Shown here: positions 52,036-59,636 of the stretch, piece by piece
Numbering within the stretch: position 1 is the first letter of the stretch
How the letters are laid out: the number at the start of each line of letters is the position of its first letter
Origin: Paenibacillus castaneae
Lineage (GTDB): Bacteria > Bacillota > Bacilli > Paenibacillales > Paenibacillaceae
Direction: 5' to 3'
Length of the DNA: 64,000 bases
NCBI RefSeq assembly: GCF_002884445.1
Contig: NZ_KZ614144.1
Span: 5,692,712-5,756,711, forward strand
Notes under the pieces: generated by a model
What the model was told of the DNA's origin: nothing
Database searches by the model: none
The model's input: the letters and a program-made list of their open reading frames with translations, nothing else
Position numbers and translations under genes: made by a program

Positions 52036-52680
52036 TTAACGAGCGTTACCGCCAAAAGTTTGCGTCACCTTATACCAAAACCAATCGAGCGCTTGATCGA
52101 TTGTCCGGCTCTGTCCTGCAATATGACCTGTTGAAGCAAGGTTCAAGGTTCCGTCGATAACGGTTACGTTGCCGTCTATCTCGCCCTTTACGTCAGCTAC
52201 CCCATTCTCTACAGTCAAATCACCTTTCAAATGCACGCCCTCGGGTACGATAACGGTTGTTCCTTCTATAATGATGTGCTGAAGATCCTCGCCTTGGCCA
52301 GCTACGACAAGCTTGGTATCCCCTTCCCACATCGTGAAAAAGCTCCCAAGCATAACGAGTACGAAAACAGCAGCAGCTGTAACGCCAGGGTAACGAAAAA
52401 TAAACCGAACGACCCCGTTCCGCTGCTTGCTCTTCTGCTTCGGCAACTGTTGCATGATCCTTTGTGTTAATTGCTCGGATGCCTTCTTGTCATAATCCAT
52501 GGCAGGCTTAATCGCTTCTAAAGTTTGGAACGCGGCAGCGTCCGTCATCTGGAGCTGTTCAAACCGGCTGCGACAAGCCGGACAGGAAAGTAAATGAGTG
52601 TTTAACGTTAGGATATCTTCACGCGACAGCTCACCGTCCAAATAGTCATGCATCCATACGATGGCGACGTTGCAATTCAT
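52036..52680 (-). CDS. rsiW: Anti-sigma factor of SigW with bactofilin-like outer part
   Basis: Membrane anti-sigma factor, 214 residues. The cytoplasmic zinc anti-sigma domain (residues 1-50, MHDYLDGELSREDILTLNTH, HLLSCPAC with the His-x3-Cys-x2-Cys ligands) holds SigW. A transmembrane helix lies at about 100-120 (GVTAAAVFVLVMLGSFFTMW). The outer part has regular beta-strand repeats (VPEGVHLKGDLTVENGVADV, IDGNVTVIDGTLNL) like a small bactofilin/polymer-forming solenoid. RBS AAAGGAC. Lies 165 bp after sigW. In Bacillus the partner is released by stepwise proteolysis under envelope stress. Confidence 0.9.
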   Translation of the reverse strand: MNCNVAIVWMHDYLDGELSREDILTLNTHLLSCPACRSRFEQLQMTDAAAFQTLEAIKPAMDYDKKASEQLTQRIMQQLPKQKSKQRNGVVRFIFRYPGVTAAAVFVLVMLGSFFTMWEGDTKLVVAGQGEDLQHIIIEGTTVIVPEGVHLKGDLTVENGVADVKGEIDGNVTVIDGTLNLASTGHIAGQSRTIDQALDWFWYKVTQTFGGNAR

Positions 52681-52845
52681 AGCAGCCAGTCCTTTCTTTC
52701 CATTGCTCGCGCATAAGTTCTATTCTCGTTATTAGGATACGTTATGCGTGAAGGGATGTTTCACTTTTTTTTGAAAAAGAAGAAGATTGGGAGCTTACTC
52801 CTATAATTCTCTCCCTATTCAACAAAAAACAAGCCTCTTCGCAGC

Positions 52846-53412
52846 TTAAAGTTTATGTTCAAGCTTTTTGCGGAGAAACTCCCTTCCCCTATGCACACGC
52901 GTCTTAATCGTTGTCACGGGCATATCGAGCACATCGCCAATCTCCTGCAGTGATAAATCCTGCATATAGCGAAGCATCATTACCGTCTTGTACTTAGGTG
53001 GCAGCGATGCGATCGCGGCGTGAATAATCCGCTGCGTATCCGATAGCAGCAGCTCCGATTCTGGTGTTCGGTTATCGCCGGGAATCATGGAATACCCATC
53101 CAAGCCTTCATGCTCTGTGGATTCAGCATCAAGTGAATAGGTTGGCTTACGCTTCCTAAGTCGATCAATGCATAAATTTGTAGCAATCCGGTAGATCCAT
53201 GTCGAGAATTTCAACGTATCATCATATCGATCCAAATTTTTATATACCCGAAGAAACGTATCCTGGACAACATCCTCCGCCTCCTGGCGGCTGTTTAACA
53301 TCCGATACGCCATATGAAAGAGCTTATCTTGATAGAGGTCTACAAGCTCAGCAAATGCCTGCTGATCGCCTTTCAGCGCTAATCGCGCCAGGCGTGCTTC
53401 CAATACATTCAC
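52846..53412 (-). CDS. sigW: ECF RNA polymerase sigma factor SigW
   Basis: 188 residues: region 2 (LVDLYQDKLFHMAYRMLNSR, EDVVQDTFLRVYKNLD) and region 4 (ASLPPKYKTVMMLRYMQDLS, LQEIGDVLDMPVTTIKTRVH) of ECF sigma factors, ending REFLRKKLEHKL. GTG start at 53412 with GGAGGAG. Directs the envelope-stress regulon. No perfect TGAAAC/CGTA autoregulatory promoter was found by eye in the upstream 150 bp. Confidence 0.93.
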   Translation of the reverse strand: MNVLEARLARLALKGDQQAFAELVDLYQDKLFHMAYRMLNSRQEAEDVVQDTFLRVYKNLDRYDDTLKFSTWIYRIATNLCIDRLRKRKPTYSLDAESTEHEGLDGYSMIPGDNRTPESELLLSDTQRIIHAAIASLPPKYKTVMMLRYMQDLSLQEIGDVLDMPVTTIKTRVHRGREFLRKKLEHKL

Positions 53413-53831
53413 CTTAACTCCTCCAAACCTTTTCGTTCAGCCAATCGTCATGCAGCTATCGCCATCAACGCCGATTCCTAGCCCGAATTAAATTCAGACT
53501 GCGTTCGCTCAGTAAAATATATAAAAAAACGGTATGTAATCCCCGATGCCTATTATAGAACGATAGCATGATTCAACTATCTCGATCTTTGTAGAACTAT
53601 TATAACTAAATGCTGCAATTAGCATGCTTCCATTACGACAACTGCTATCTAATGCAGCAATGCGACATTTTTTGCTCACGGGTTCATCCCTCGTCCACAT
53701 TCCGACAATCAATTATATACTTTACCCGCTAAACCAGCAATCGACCTAAGACTAGTTTACTAATCGACCTTTGACTAGGAAGAGGCGAAGCATGAGTACA
53801 AAAAGGGATAAAGCTGCAAACGAAGAATGGC
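53413..53831. other. Intergenic stretch between sigW and htrA
   Basis: About 420 bp with no supported gene. A 65-codon plus frame at 53771-53968 overlaps the htrA 3' end and the hairpin below and is rejected. Confidence 0.3.
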
Positions 53832-53869
53832 CCGAAAGTCAGCATTTTTCACAAAATGCCATCTTTCGG
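53832..53869 (-). terminator. Hairpin 3' of the HtrA-like gene
   Basis: CCGAAAG (53832) pairs with CTTTCGG (53863), with an inner GCATTTT/AAAATGC stem. No T-run, so it may mark a 3' end rather than a strong terminator. Confidence 0.5.
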
Positions 53870-53927
53870 ACCATCACCCGGCCGTGCAGCCCATCTTACA
53901 TTGGATCTGTCACATACGAGAAGCTGA

Positions 53928-55049
53928 TCAAAGCGTATTCGTCTTTAATTTCTCAAGCACATTCGTAATAGTCGTGGTTGGAATCGCGAAGCCCATGCCC
54001 TGTGCCTCAGCATTTACTGCTGTATTTATACCAATTACTTCTCCTTTTGCATTTAGAAGCGGTCCGCCTGAGTTTCCGGGATTAATGGATGCGTCTGTTT
54101 GCAGCAGATGCTCATATTGATGCTCGCCCTTCTCGTCCGAAATGGTGATTGGCCGCTCTTTGGCGCTTAATACCCCCATTGTCAGCGTATGATCAAGACC
54201 GTATGGGTTGCCGATTGCAATTACCCATTCTCCGATATTCGTCTCATCCGAGCTGCCTAGTTTAAGGGAAGGAAACGCTTTGCCGTCAGGATTGTCTACC
54301 TTAAGTACAGCTAAATCCAGGTCATAGCTGGAGCCTAAGACCGTCGCAACAAGCGGCTGGTCATAACCTTGAACCGTCACTTTAACCTGCTTGGCACCCG
54401 ATATAACATGCTCATTCGTTAGAATATAACCTGTCTTATCAAAGAAGAAGCCTGACCCTGTGCCGGACAGCTCCAGCTCTGTGCTGCCTCCTTGCTGCTC
54501 CTGCTGGCGTCCTCCTCTTCCCGATTGGCCGCCGCCGAAAAATTGACCAAAGGTCGGATCATCCAATATAGAGGAAGACTGTGCAGCAGCCCCATAGTTT
54601 TCGATCTTAACGACTGCCGGGCTTGCCGCGGCGTATATCGATGCGACATCATCACTTGTATTCAGCGAGACGGTCGATAGCCCTGAATCTTGCTGAGCAG
54701 AGCCATTTACAATGTTTGAACCTGAGCTTTGCGGTTTCGCACCGGTAAATAGATTGTTTTTATCCGCTGCGTAAGATAAACCGCCGATTACGACGGCACC
54801 TATAAGGAATGAAGCAAGCATTGTTCTCGCCGAGCTGCCGCCTCTCTTCGAGCGTTTGCTTCCTCCCATCGAAGGCTGCATCAAATCCATATTCAAGCCA
54901 AGCTCTTTTTCGTAGCTCTCTCTTAATTCATTCGTAGATTTACGGGATTCATAAATATAAGTAGTGACAGGAGTCGAATTGGATGAAGGGGTAGAATTAG
55001 CCGTTGATTGATTATCGTAGTCTGCTGCGCGTTTGTTATCCTCGTTCAT
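53928..55049 (-). CDS. HtrA-like membrane serine protease lacking a PDZ domain
   Basis: Surface S1C protease, about 373 residues. The cytoplasmic N-terminus (about 90 residues, Asn/Thr/Ser-rich) is followed by a transmembrane helix near 75-95 (TMLASFLIGAVVIGGLSYAA) and the trypsin-like domain with triad His (LTNEHVISG), Asp (YDLDLAVLKV) and Ser (INPGNSGGPLL). It ends at LEKLKTNTL, right where HtrA proteins continue into a PDZ domain, so it is about 80-100 residues short and no PDZ coding remains downstream in any minus frame. Start ATG 55049 after AAAGGATG. Probably a quality-control protease with altered regulation. Confidence 0.88.
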   Translation of the reverse strand: MNEDNKRAADYDNQSTANSTPSSNSTPVTTYIYESRKSTNELRESYEKELGLNMDLMQPSMGGSKRSKRGGSSARTMLASFLIGAVVIGGLSYAADKNNLFTGAKPQSSGSNIVNGSAQQDSGLSTVSLNTSDDVASIYAAASPAVVKIENYGAAAQSSSILDDPTFGQFFGGGQSGRGGRQQEQQGGSTELELSGTGSGFFFDKTGYILTNEHVISGAKQVKVTVQGYDQPLVATVLGSSYDLDLAVLKVDNPDGKAFPSLKLGSSDETNIGEWVIAIGNPYGLDHTLTMGVLSAKERPITISDEKGEHQYEHLLQTDASINPGNSGGPLLNAKGEVIGINTAVNAEAQGMGFAIPTTTITNVLEKLKTNTL

Positions 55050-55176
55050 TTCTATCATCCTTTCAAGATAAGTATCTATTTCCGATATACCTATCATGCA
55101 GGAAGTTCCTTAAATCAATCTTAAGCGGATTATAAATGAACATAAGAAAAATAGAGTTGGTCTTCAAAATGGAAAA

Positions 55177-55219
55177 GGGGATGTACCGAGAGTAGTTAAT
55201 CTACTCCAGGCACATCCCC
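55177..55219 (-). terminator. Terminator of ppc
   Basis: GGGGATGTACC (55177) pairs with GGCACATCCCC (55209), with inner GAGTAG/CTACTC pairing; the minus strand continues TTTTCC. Confidence 0.75.
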
Positions 55220-55243
55220 ATTTATTATTAATGAAATTAATAA

Positions 55244-58048
55244 TTAACCCGTATTCCTCAGACCCGCTGCAATTCCGTTAATAGTAAGCAATACCTGGCG
55301 GAGCAGATCCTGATCGTCATCGCCATTATCACGCAATGCGCGAAGCTCGGTGAGCAGCTGCACTTGCATGTAGCTGAGCGGATCGACGTATGGATTACGC
55401 AAACGAATCGATTCTTGAATAACAGGCACATTATCCAAAATCTCTGTTTGCCCCGTAATGCTTAGAATAAGCTCGGATGTCAGCTTATATTCCTGTTCAA
55501 TTTGCTCAAAAATGCGATCACGAATCGTTTGATCCTTGATCATATCCGCATATTCCTTCGCAATAAGCAGATCTGCCTTCGCTAAAGCCATTTGCAGGTT
55601 ATCGATCAGCGAACGGAAGAATGGGAAATGCTCGTACATTGTACGAAGCGTACCCAGCTTATTCTCATCTTCGCCTGCATATTGATGAAGCGCTGTACCA
55701 GCCGCATACCAAGCCGGCAGCAAGTAGCGGCTTTGCGTCCAAGCGAATACCCAAGGAATGGCGCGCAAATCCTCAAAGCGGTCACTATTCTTCCGTTTCG
55801 ATGGACGTGAACCAATGTTAAGCTCGCCAACCTCAGGAAGCGGAGTAGATTCCTTGAAATAAGTCAAGAAATCCGGATCACGGAAAATAAGATCCTGATA
55901 CTTCTCAAGTGCAGTCTCGGAAATCTCACGCGCGATTTCTTCCCATTCCTTTTCTTCCTGCGGTGCTTGCTCTGGATATTTCGCCAAACGAGCTGAAGTA
56001 ATAAGCGCCCATGTCGCTTGCTCTAAGCTGCGGTATGCAATACCTTGCAAGGAATAACGCGAGGAAAGAACCTCGCCTTGCTCGGTGATCTTAATTCCGC
56101 CGCCAACCGTATGAGGCGGTTGAGCCAGAATGCTGCGGTTAAGCGGCATTCCGCCGCGGCCAAGCGCTCCGCCGCGACCATGGAAAAATTTCAATTTAAC
56201 ATCATATTCTTTGCCTGTAGCTGTAATTTCATTGAGAGCAACACGCAGCTCCCAGTTAGCTGTAACCGCTCCGCCATCTTTGTTGCTGTCGGAATAGCCA
56301 AGCATGATTTCATGAAGATTGCCTCTAGCCTCAACTGCTTGACGGTAGATCGGCAGCTCGAACAGCTCCTTCATAATAGTTGGAGCCGCATTAAGATCAT
56401 CAATCGTCTCGAACAGCGGTACGGATTGCAGTGTGCAGCGAATAGAGCCGTCAGCCTCCTTGCGGAATAAGCCAACCTCCTTCGCAAATACCATAACCTC
56501 AAGCATATCGCTAGCTGCTTCAGCCATACTGATCAGATAGCTGGATATGCAATTGACGCCAAATTCTTGCTGTGCACGGTAAATCGTATGGTATACGTTC
56601 AAGCATTCACGCGTCGAATCTGAATAATCCAGATGACCCGAAGTAAGCGGGCGCGGATCATTCAGAAGGCGGTGAAGCAGGTCCGTCTTCTCTTCTTCTG
56701 AAAGCGATGCATAATCGGCTACGACATTCATCTTCGCCAAAATCTCTGTCATCGCATTCTCATGCTCTTGGCTATGCTGACGTACGTCAAGCGCCATTAG
56801 ATGGAAGCCAAACAGCTCTACTTGGCGCACAAGCTTCGCTAAAGCTGTATCTGCTACATAATCAGCGAAGTGGTGACGCAGGCTGCGGTCAATTACTAAC
56901 AGATCCTCGCGGAGCTCGGACGGGTGGTTATACCGCATTGCCGAGCCTTTTAACGATTCATCACGCGTATTAGCAAGCTTCTCCAGCATGAAACCAAGCT
57001 TAATGCGATAAGGCTCCTTCGTATTTCTCCAAAGGTCTACGCATTTCAGCTCAACGTGCTCACGGTCCGAAAGGATCGATGCCTTGAGCTCCTCTGATAT
57101 TTCTACGAGGCTCGTACTGAAGCTGAGCAAGTCAACAAGCTCGGTAAGCTTCTCTTCATACTTGCGAATCGCCAATTGGCGATGTAGAGTAAGTGTCTCC
57201 CACGTTATATTGGAAGTAACAGATGGATTTCCGTCACGGTCTCCGCCAATCCACGAACCGAAACGCAAATAATCCGGCACATGCCATTTCTCATTCGGAT
57301 AATATTTGCCGAGGCAGCGCTCAAGCTCCTCATATACGTTAGGCAGCACTTCGAACAATGTTTCATCGAAGTAATACAATCCGTTGCGAACCTCATCGAT
57401 AACGGTAGGCTTGCGGTCGCGCAGTTCATCCGTCTGCCACAAAATAAGAACCTCATTCATGAGCTTCTCACGCAGCTTCTCCCGCTCCCGATAAGTCAAG
57501 GTAGGGTTATCCAGCTCCATGACATCGCCGGCAATCCGTTTATGAATTTCAAGAACCGCACGACGAGTCGCCTCAGTCGGGTGGGCTGTCATAACGAGTT
57601 CAAGCGAAATATTGCTCAAAATATCACGAACATCCTCAATCGGAACGCCGCGCTCCTTCAAATCTTGTACTGCGCTCTCAATGGAGCCGCGTTGTACCGT
57701 TTCACCAGCAGAAACCTCATAATCTCTTTTCCGTCTAATCCGGTGATTTTGCTCGGCAATATTGACAAGTTGAAAATAAATTGCGAATGCCCTAATGACT
57801 TGATGGCGTATTTCCGGGCTTAGGGAAGATACATTTTCTTTAAATTGATCGAATAGCTCCGGTACAAATTCAGCGCGCAGCGCCTTACTTTGCTCACGAA
57901 TACGTTCTACGATTTCGAGCAGCTCGCGCCCGCCTTGATGAACTAGAACTTCGCCGAGAATATTACCTAGAAAGCGGACATCGCGTCGCAGCAAATTGTT
58001 TGCCTGCTGACGGTTGGTCGTCAATGTAGATGCAGATTGATCCGACAT
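55244..58048 (-). CDS. ppc: Phosphoenolpyruvate carboxylase
   Basis: Anaplerotic enzyme making oxaloacetate from PEP and bicarbonate. About 934 residues from ATG 58048 (AGGAGG upstream; a 29-residue extension to 58135 runs through a repeat array and is rejected). Family motifs: VMTAHPTEATRR, GSWIGGDRDGNPSVT, LGYSDSNKDGG, FFHGRGGALGRGG, and the C-terminal LRNPYVDPLSYMQVQLL and NGIAAGLRNTG. Single gene with its own terminator. Confidence 0.97.
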   Translation of the reverse strand: MSDQSASTLTTNRQQANNLLRRDVRFLGNILGEVLVHQGGRELLEIVERIREQSKALRAEFVPELFDQFKENVSSLSPEIRHQVIRAFAIYFQLVNIAEQNHRIRRKRDYEVSAGETVQRGSIESAVQDLKERGVPIEDVRDILSNISLELVMTAHPTEATRRAVLEIHKRIAGDVMELDNPTLTYREREKLREKLMNEVLILWQTDELRDRKPTVIDEVRNGLYYFDETLFEVLPNVYEELERCLGKYYPNEKWHVPDYLRFGSWIGGDRDGNPSVTSNITWETLTLHRQLAIRKYEEKLTELVDLLSFSTSLVEISEELKASILSDREHVELKCVDLWRNTKEPYRIKLGFMLEKLANTRDESLKGSAMRYNHPSELREDLLVIDRSLRHHFADYVADTALAKLVRQVELFGFHLMALDVRQHSQEHENAMTEILAKMNVVADYASLSEEEKTDLLHRLLNDPRPLTSGHLDYSDSTRECLNVYHTIYRAQQEFGVNCISSYLISMAEAASDMLEVMVFAKEVGLFRKEADGSIRCTLQSVPLFETIDDLNAAPTIMKELFELPIYRQAVEARGNLHEIMLGYSDSNKDGGAVTANWELRVALNEITATGKEYDVKLKFFHGRGGALGRGGMPLNRSILAQPPHTVGGGIKITEQGEVLSSRYSLQGIAYRSLEQATWALITSARLAKYPEQAPQEEKEWEEIAREISETALEKYQDLIFRDPDFLTYFKESTPLPEVGELNIGSRPSKRKNSDRFEDLRAIPWVFAWTQSRYLLPAWYAAGTALHQYAGEDENKLGTLRTMYEHFPFFRSLIDNLQMALAKADLLIAKEYADMIKDQTIRDRIFEQIEQEYKLTSELILSITGQTEILDNVPVIQESIRLRNPYVDPLSYMQVQLLTELRALRDNGDDDQDLLRQVLLTINGIAAGLRNTG

Positions 58049-58066
58049 ACTGTTCCTCCTAAATTT

Positions 58067-58175
58067 TGCGAAGCAAAAAATTCGCTTCGAAAGCATTTGC
58101 TTGTTATTGCGAAGCCATAGTCGCTTCGTAAGCATTTACTTGTAATGGCGAAGCAAAATTCGCTTCAAAAGCATA
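58067..58175. repeat. Three tandem palindromic repeats upstream of ppc
   Basis: GCGAAGC recurs at 58068, 58109 and 58148, each time followed 6-9 bases later by TCGCTTC and then AAGCATNT(A/G)CTT. The units are 39-41 bp, and each can form a GCGAAGC/GCTTCGC stem. They lie between the ppc promoter region and its ribosome site, so they could act as operators or as an mRNA structure. Confidence 0.75.
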
Positions 58176-58460
58176 CTTTAATAATATGAACGTTTTTTGA
58201 CTTCTACTATCATACTACAAAAACCAACAGGGTTGAAGCCCCGAAGCCAATCACAAATAAAAACGGAGCTGCGGATTGGACGAGATATCCTATTTCGTTG
58301 TTTTATACTAATAAATCAGCAAAAACCTTATAAGCCTGTATATAAGCTGTACGCACTTGCTCAATATATACCCATTCTTTTCTTGATTTCATCACACTTT
58401 TGAAAAAAAGTTTTTCCTAATCAAATAGCATGCAGATTTAAAAGTTTATTATGTTAAGTA

Positions 58461-58488
58461 AAAACAAAAAAAGCCTTGCATCGCAAGG
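58461..58488 (-). terminator. Terminator after the tRNA-Gly fragment
   Basis: CCTTGC (58474) and GCAAGG (58483) form a tight stem; the minus strand then runs TTTTTTTGTTTTT. Confidence 0.75.
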
Positions 58489-58506
58489 GTTCCGGGTTTA
58501 ATGAGT

Positions 58507-58553
58507 TGGTGCGGGTGATGGAATCGAACCCACGCTATTAGCTTGGAAGGCTT
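58507..58553 (-). pseudogene. 3' fragment of a tRNA-Gly (TCC) gene
   Basis: On the minus strand the sequence reads CTTCCAA (anticodon loop, anticodon TCC), GCTAATAGC, GTGGGTTCGATTCC (T-arm, one C short in its 3' strand) and CACCCGCACCA. The acceptor 5' strand and D-arm are missing, replaced by unrelated sequence, so no functional tRNA can form. tRNA 3' halves are left behind by integrative elements using tRNA genes as attachment sites. Confidence 0.75.
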
Positions 58554-58712
58554 ACACTGATCCTCCCACAATATGAAATAAAGCCTTAAACTATCATGGT
58601 AAAAATTTCCCTTCTATTATATGTAGATTAAATTGGTTCAGTTTTCGAAGGGCTTGAACACCAATCGGACACCGCTTTTTTTGCTCGAATCTGAATCTAA
58701 ATAGTATTAATT

Positions 58713-58742
58713 GAAGCTCTGGCGTATGATGCCGGAGCTTTC
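58713..58742 (-). terminator. Terminator behind the methyltransferase gene
   Basis: GAAGCTCTGGC (58713) pairs with GCCGGAGCTTTC (58731), 8 bp beyond the TGA at 58750. Confidence 0.65.
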
Positions 58743-58749
58743 TTAATGA

Positions 58750-59412
58750 TCACCAAAAATCAGAAGCACTCACGTCTGGATCCTTCTGTTGGAGTACTTT
58801 AATAATTTCCCTCTGCCGGATGAGTTCAGGACGGTTTCTTGCATCCCTTGCACCAGGAAGAGGCCCGGTGTGGAACCTCTACCTTTGCTTCTCCTGCCAC
58901 GATAATTGCTGTCGCCGTTTTCTGCAGATGGTTAATCCGGGTGTGACCGGGATCGTCACCAGCTCATATTCAGATGTGTCCTTCGCTAACTCTTCAATAG
59001 CCTGATACACCGTCCCGCACCAGTCTGGACGCACCTTGGATTCATTGTCCGGGTGAGAGTCATGAAACAATACGATCCCATGCGGTACGACATACGGAAA
59101 TAAAAGTCTGAAATCTTCAAGCACAGCCTCCTTCGAGTGATCCGCGTCAATGAACAGCATGTCGATCTGCAGCGGCTGAGCCTGCAATCTCTTAGCGAAA
59201 TCAGCAGAGGTCCCATGGAAAAATTGAACCTTCCCCGATTTGCTCATGTACTCCCCTGCCTGGTGGGCAATATCAATTCCTATTAGCTGATCAGCATAAT
59301 CAATCATTCGATTAAAGTTCGCACAATATTGGATGCCAAGCTCCACATATACCTTTGGTCTGACGATGCTAGCTAGTTGAAAGATAAAATCTAAGTGCCA
59401 AGTGTCTTTCAC
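58750..59412 (-). pseudogene. Class I SAM methyltransferase interrupted by an amber codon
   Basis: GTG start at 59412 after GAGAGGGG. The first 177 residues form a Methyltransf_24-type Rossmann domain (VYVELGIQYCANFNRMI, LIGIDIAHQAGEYM, IDMLFIDADHSKEAVLEDF, HGIVLFHDSHPDN). A TAG at 58881-58879 then interrupts the frame, which runs on in the same register for 42 codons (RQREIIKVLQQKDPDVSASD) to TGA 58750 and the terminator. The original protein was probably about 220 residues. The 177-residue product keeps the whole catalytic fold and might still work. Lies beside the glycosyltransferase, so modification of a polysaccharide is possible. Confidence 0.65.
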
Positions 59413-59636
59413 AGTCGTTCCCCTCTCCGCATCCCATCTCGTTGATGGAAGTCTTCCAGCATTAGCTTATTAGGTGGAACTGGGATGTGTTACAAAGATA
59501 GACCTTTGTGCTTAGATACTCCATTTCGCGTTGTTGATGGGCAGTCAAATTGTACTTTTGTCCGCATTCCCACAAAGACATCCATGTCATAAAATGTACT
59601 TTCAAGTCTATTCCAAATGGAGGAAGATTCTAGACT

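Noticed and set aside
53771..53968. 65-codon plus frame downstream of the HtrA gene
   Set aside because: Overlaps the htrA 3' end and a hairpin; no family match and a weak start.
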